Position numbers and translations under genes: made by a program
Notes under the pieces: generated by a model
The model's database searches: none
What the model saw: only the letters and a program-made list of their open reading frames with translations
Told to the model about the DNA's origin: nothing
In this document: positions 5,648-7,678 of the stretch, in pieces
How positions within the stretch are numbered: the first letter of the stretch is position 1
Layout: every line of letters begins with the position of its first letter
Source of the DNA: PXRE01 sp964435625
GTDB taxonomy: Archaea > Halobacteriota > Halobacteria > Halobacteriales > PXRE01
NCBI GenBank assembly: GCA_964435625.1
Contig: CAYTAG010000166.1
Location: 1-7,678 of the forward strand
Reading direction: 5' to 3'
DNA: 7,678 nucleotides

Positions 5648-5686
5648 CTTATATACAACCGCCGTGAGGATATAAGCCAATATAAG
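5648..5686. promoter_or_regulatory. Cluster of three ATATAAG boxes
   Basis: CTTATAT at 5648-5654 and ATATAAG at 5670-5676 and 5680-5686 are three exact copies of one 7-mer, the first inverted. The last two are spaced exactly 10 bp apart, about one helical turn. They are TATA-like on the minus strand and could form a promoter or a protein-binding array; they lie 76-114 bp upstream of the zinc-knuckle ATG. Confidence 0.4.
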
Positions 5687-5730
5687 GCCATTATCACCAT
5701 TAGTTAGATAGAGGGGGTATATGGGCGAGT

Positions 5731-5738
5731 GTTTTAAG
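5731..5738 (+). promoter_or_regulatory. Candidate TATA box of the zinc-knuckle gene
   Basis: GTTTTAAG is centred about 27 bp upstream of the ATG at 5762, the spacing for a leaderless archaeal transcript. It directly abuts GGGAGG (5738-5743), which would be a ribosome-binding site for an in-frame GTG at 5753 if transcription began further upstream. The two readings are mutually exclusive. Confidence 0.4.
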
Positions 5739-5761
5739 GGAGGACGACGAACGTGGCGCTG

Positions 5762-5890
5762 ATGAAAACGCAACTGCAGACGCCCCGGTCCCCGGAGCGG
5801 TTTGCCGACACCTGCCCGCACTGCTCGACCCACGTCGTGAACGTCCAGGGAATCGCCGACTGTCCCGACTGCAACTGGACTGCGAAGTAG
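5762..5890 (+). CDS. Small zinc-knuckle (CPxC) protein, 42 residues
   Basis: The frame encodes MKTQLQTPRSPERFADTCPH followed by CSTHVVNVQGIADCPDCNWTA and a final Lys. Two CPxC knuckles, CPHC (18-21) and CPDC (34-37), separated by 12 residues, form a likely four-cysteine zinc-binding ribbon. Haloarchaeal genomes encode many such very small zinc-finger proteins (often described as CPxCG-related), some needed for stress or swarming responses; no role is known for this one from the sequence. The ATG at 5762 suits a leaderless mRNA from the TATA box at 5731-5738. An in-frame GTG at 5753 would add three residues (MAL) and has GGGAGG nine bases upstream. The two neat cysteine pairs and the preceding promoter make it a credible gene despite its size. 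Confidence 0.75.
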   Translation: MKTQLQTPRSPERFADTCPHCSTHVVNVQGIADCPDCNWTAK

Positions 5891-5957
5891 AAATCGGTGG
5901 ACGATCGCCGCCCGGAGACGATTAGGCGATACGCGCGAGTGCACGCCCGCCCGCCCG

Positions 5958-5983
5958 AGCTTTCTTGCGGTTCGCCGAAAGCT
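5958..5983 (+). repeat. Hairpin between the zinc-knuckle gene and topA
   Basis: AGCTTTC (5958-5964) and GAAAGCT (5977-5983) are perfect inverted copies around a 12-nt loop. An alternative fold keeps AGCTTT/AAAGCT and places a UUCG tetraloop closed by CGG/CCG at 5968-5977. The right arm also lies within the 8-bp palindrome AAAGCTTT (5978-5985). It may mark the 3' end of the small gene or belong to the topA promoter, whose best TATA-like bases, GCTTTA, are at 5981-5986. Confidence 0.45.
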
Positions 5984-5992
5984 TTACCAGCG

Positions 5993-6012
5993 GGACTGGC
6001 GTATCGCAGTCC
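5993..6012 (+). repeat. Hairpin in the topA leader
   Basis: GGACT (5993-5997) pairs with AGTCC (6008-6012) and GCG (5999-6001) with CGC (6005-6007), leaving one bulged G (5998) and a TAT loop: eight base pairs in 20 bases. The same GCGTATCGC (5999-6007) is the exact reverse complement of GCGATACGC at 5926-5934, so two alternative pairings are possible if transcription begins upstream of 5926. Confidence 0.45.
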
Positions 6013-6034
6013 GATGATCGCCCGTCCCGTAGCC

Positions 6035-6042
6035 GGAGGTGA
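6035..6042 (+). promoter_or_regulatory. Shine-Dalgarno site that fixes the topA start
   Basis: GGAGGTGA is a full eight-base complement to the archaeal 16S rRNA 3' end and lies six bases before the GTG at 6049. It decides the start in favour of this GTG, as no in-frame ATG is near. Confidence 0.75.
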
Positions 6043-6048
6043 GCCGCG

Positions 6049-7678
6049 GTGGAACTGATAATCACCGAGAAGGACAACGCGGCGCGTCGGATCGCCGACA
6101 TCCTGAGCGACGGCGCCGCGAGCGCGGAGCGCGAGCGCGGCGTTAACGTCTACCGGTGGGGCGGCACCCGGGTGATCGGCCTCTCGGGCCACGTCGTCGG
6201 CGTCGACTTCCCGTCGGAGTACGGCGACTGGCGGGACGTCGAGCCGGTCGAACTGATCGACGCCGAGGTGATCAAGTCGCCCACCCAGGACGACATCGTG
6301 GCGGCCCTGCGCTCGCTGGCCCGCCGCGCCGACCGCGTCGTCATCGCCACCGACTACGACCGGGAGGGCGAACTCATCGGCAAGGAGGCCTACGAGATCG
6401 TCCGCGACGTGGCCGAGGACGTCCCCGTCGACCGGGTGCGGTTCTCCTCGATCACCCAGACCGAGGTCAAGAGCGCGTTCAACGACCCCGACGAACTGGA
6501 CTTCGACCTCGCGGCCGCCGGGGAGGCCCGACAGGTGATCGACCTCGTCTGGGGCGCGTCGCTGACGCGGTTCCTGTCGCTGTCGGCCGGCCAACTGGGC
6601 GACGACTTCATCTCCGTGGGGCGGGTCCAGAGCCCGACGCTGAAGCTGCTGGTCGACCGCGAGCGCGAGATCCAGGAGTTCGACCCCGACGACTACTGGG
6701 AGCTGTTCGCGGACCTCGCCAAGGAGGGGACGGAGTTCGAGGCGCAGTACTTCTACGACGACGACGGCAGCGAGGCCGAGCGCGTCTGGGACGAAGACGT
6801 GGCCGGGGAGGTCTTCGAGGCGCTGCAGTCGGCCGACGCGGCGACGGTCGAGCGGGTCTCCAGGCGCACCCGGACCGACCGGCCGCCGGCGCCGTTCAAC
6901 ACCACCCAGTTCATCCGCGCGGCAGGGTCGCTGGGCTACAACGCGGGCCGGGCGATGAGCATCGCCGAGGACGTCTACACCGCGGGGTACATCACCTACC
7001 CCCGGACGGACAACACCGTCTACCCGGACGACCTCGACCCCGAGGCGCTTCTGGACGAGTTCGTCGGCCACCACACCTTCGGGGAGGACGCCGAGTCGCT
7101 GCTGGAACTGGACGTCGACCCGACCGAGGGCGACGAGGAGACGACCGACCACCCGCCGATTCACCCGACGGGCGAGATCCCGAAGCGGTCGGACCTCTCC
7201 GAAGACGAGTGGGAGATTTACGAACTGGTCGTCCGGCGTTTCTTCGCGACCGTCGCGGAACCGGCCCGCTGGGAGCACCTCAAAGTGGTTGCCGAGGCCG
7301 GCGGCCAGCAACTCAAGGCCAACGGCAAGCGCCTGCTCGAAGCGGGCTATCACGACGTCTACCCGTACTTCTCGACCAGCGAGAACTACGTGCCCGACGT
7401 CGAGGAGGGCGAGCGGTTGGCGGTCGGGGAGGTCCGCGAGGAGGACAAGCAGACCCAGCCGCCGCGGCGGTACGGCCAGTCGCGGCTGATCGAGACGATG
7501 GAGGATCTCGGCCTCGGGACGAAGGCGACCCGCCACAACATCATCGAGAAGCTGTACGACCGCGGGTACGTCGAGGACGACCCGCCGCGGCCGACGCAAC
7601 TCGCCATGGCCGTCGTCGAGGCGGCCGAGGAGTACGCCGACCACGTCGTCAGCGAGGAGATGACCCGGCAACTGGAGG
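6049..7678 (+). CDS. topA: DNA topoisomerase I (type IA), 3' end beyond the window
   Basis: Relaxes negatively supercoiled DNA by cutting one strand through a 5'-phosphotyrosine link. The first 543 codons are present and the gene runs off the right edge, so any C-terminal zinc fingers are not visible. The GTG start gives MELIITEKDNAARRIADIL, the normal archaeal N-terminus, with TOPRIM glutamate Glu7. The rest of the TOPRIM metal site is ATDYDREGEL at 100-109 (Asp102, Asp104, Glu106). SVGRVQSPTLKLLVDRERE lies at about 189-207 and NTTQFIRAAGSLGYNAGRAM starts at 284. The catalytic tyrosine is Tyr317 in AGYITYPRTD, followed by Arg319. HPPIHPTG (368-375) carries the active-site histidine, and RYGQSRLIETMEDLGLGTKA follows near 474-493. 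There is no reverse gyrase helicase domain. The protein is strongly acidic, as expected in a high-salt cytoplasm. It lies 158 bp after the zinc-knuckle gene; that gap carries several inverted repeats, so separate or regulated transcription is likely. Confidence 0.96.
   Translation, partial: MELIITEKDNAARRIADILSDGAASAERERGVNVYRWGGTRVIGLSGHVVGVDFPSEYGDWRDVEPVELIDAEVIKSPTQDDIVAALRSLARRADRVVIATDYDREGELIGKEAYEIVRDVAEDVPVDRVRFSSITQTEVKSAFNDPDELDFDLAAAGEARQVIDLVWGASLTRFLSLSAGQLGDDFISVGRVQSPTLKLLVDREREIQEFDPDDYWELFADLAKEGTEFEAQYFYDDDGSEAERVWDEDVAGEVFEALQSADAATVERVSRRTRTDRPPAPFNTTQFIRAAGSLGYNAGRAMSIAEDVYTAGYITYPRTDNTVYPDDLDPEALLDEFVGHHTFGEDAESLLELDVDPTEGDEETTDHPPIHPTGEIPKRSDLSEDEWEIYELVVRRFFATVAEPARWEHLKVVAEAGGQQLKANGKRLLEAGYHDVYPYFSTSENYVPDVEEGERLAVGEVREEDKQTQPPRRYGQSRLIETMEDLGLGTKATRHNIIEKLYDRGYVEDDPPRPTQLAMAVVEAAEEYADHVVSEEMTRQLE

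Larger units (their letters stand above)
5415..5761. other. Intergenic region between the transducer and the zinc-knuckle gene
   Basis: This 347-bp gap between divergent genes contains: the transducer promoter zone with a near-inverted repeat (5435-5479) and an 8-bp palindrome GTTCGAAC (5456-5463); a tandem 9-bp repeat AGGGCCGT(C/G) at 5496-5513; a 10-bp palindrome GTCCCGGGAC (5533-5542) inside a GTGCC/GGCAC inverted pair (5523-5527, 5543-5547); a GC-rich stretch with coding-like composition on both strands (5491-5628) but no start codon; and an AT-rich cluster of ATATAAG boxes (5648-5686). No complete gene is supported. Confidence 0.6.

Noticed and set aside
5734..7671. 645-codon open frame on the minus strand across topA
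   Set aside because: It is antisense to topA, whose catalytic motifs are intact; the antisense text is repetitive Val/Leu/Asp/Arg and has no recognisable domain.
1..7678. CRISPR array, insertion sequence, integrase or defence cassette
   Set aside because: No regularly spaced repeats, terminal inverted repeats with a transposase, or defence-type domains were seen; all large genes are core metabolic, repair, signalling or DNA-topology genes.

Overview
The window reads as chromosomal DNA from a halophilic archaeon (class Halobacteria). It is GC-rich with strong G/C at third codon positions, the proteins are very acidic (Asp/Glu-rich, Lys-poor), promoter-like AT islands sit in otherwise GC-rich gaps, and the protein families match haloarchaeal LeuD, LeuB, MsrA, Htr-type transducer and archaeal TopA. 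The genus cannot be settled from the sequence alone.

Layout. 1-587 (+) holds leuD, the small subunit of isopropylmalate isomerase, with a missing or unusual 5' end. It converges on an unrecognised 176-residue gene on the minus strand (584-1114); both stop codons share one CTAG. A 347-bp gap (1115-1461) follows, with a likely promoter for the minus-strand gene and a separate leader for leuB. leuB (3-isopropylmalate dehydrogenase, 1462-2439, +) is followed 77 bp later by msrA (methionine sulfoxide reductase A, 2517-3059, +), which appears to have its own promoter and a leaderless mRNA. msrA converges, with a 12-bp gap, on a 780-residue membrane chemotaxis transducer (3072-5414, -). A 347-bp gap (5415-5761) carries the transducer promoter, a weak coding-like remnant and a cluster of ATATAAG boxes. 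Then come a 42-residue zinc-knuckle miniprotein (5762-5890, +) and, after a 158-bp gap with several inverted repeats, the first 543 codons of topA (type IA topoisomerase, 6049 to the window end, +).

How the genes relate. LeuD and LeuB act at successive steps of leucine biosynthesis, but the opposite-strand gene between them means leuB must be transcribed separately from leuD. msrA, the transducer, the zinc-knuckle protein and topA are unrelated housekeeping or signalling genes that happen to be adjacent. No other che genes, mobile elements, CRISPR array, tRNA or rRNA were seen.

Overall this is an ordinary core region. I found no convincing new multi-gene system. The points most worth a second look are the abnormal leuD 5' end, the unknown gene splitting the leu cluster, the structured leuB and topA leaders, and the ATATAAG cluster with its adjacent coding-like remnant.
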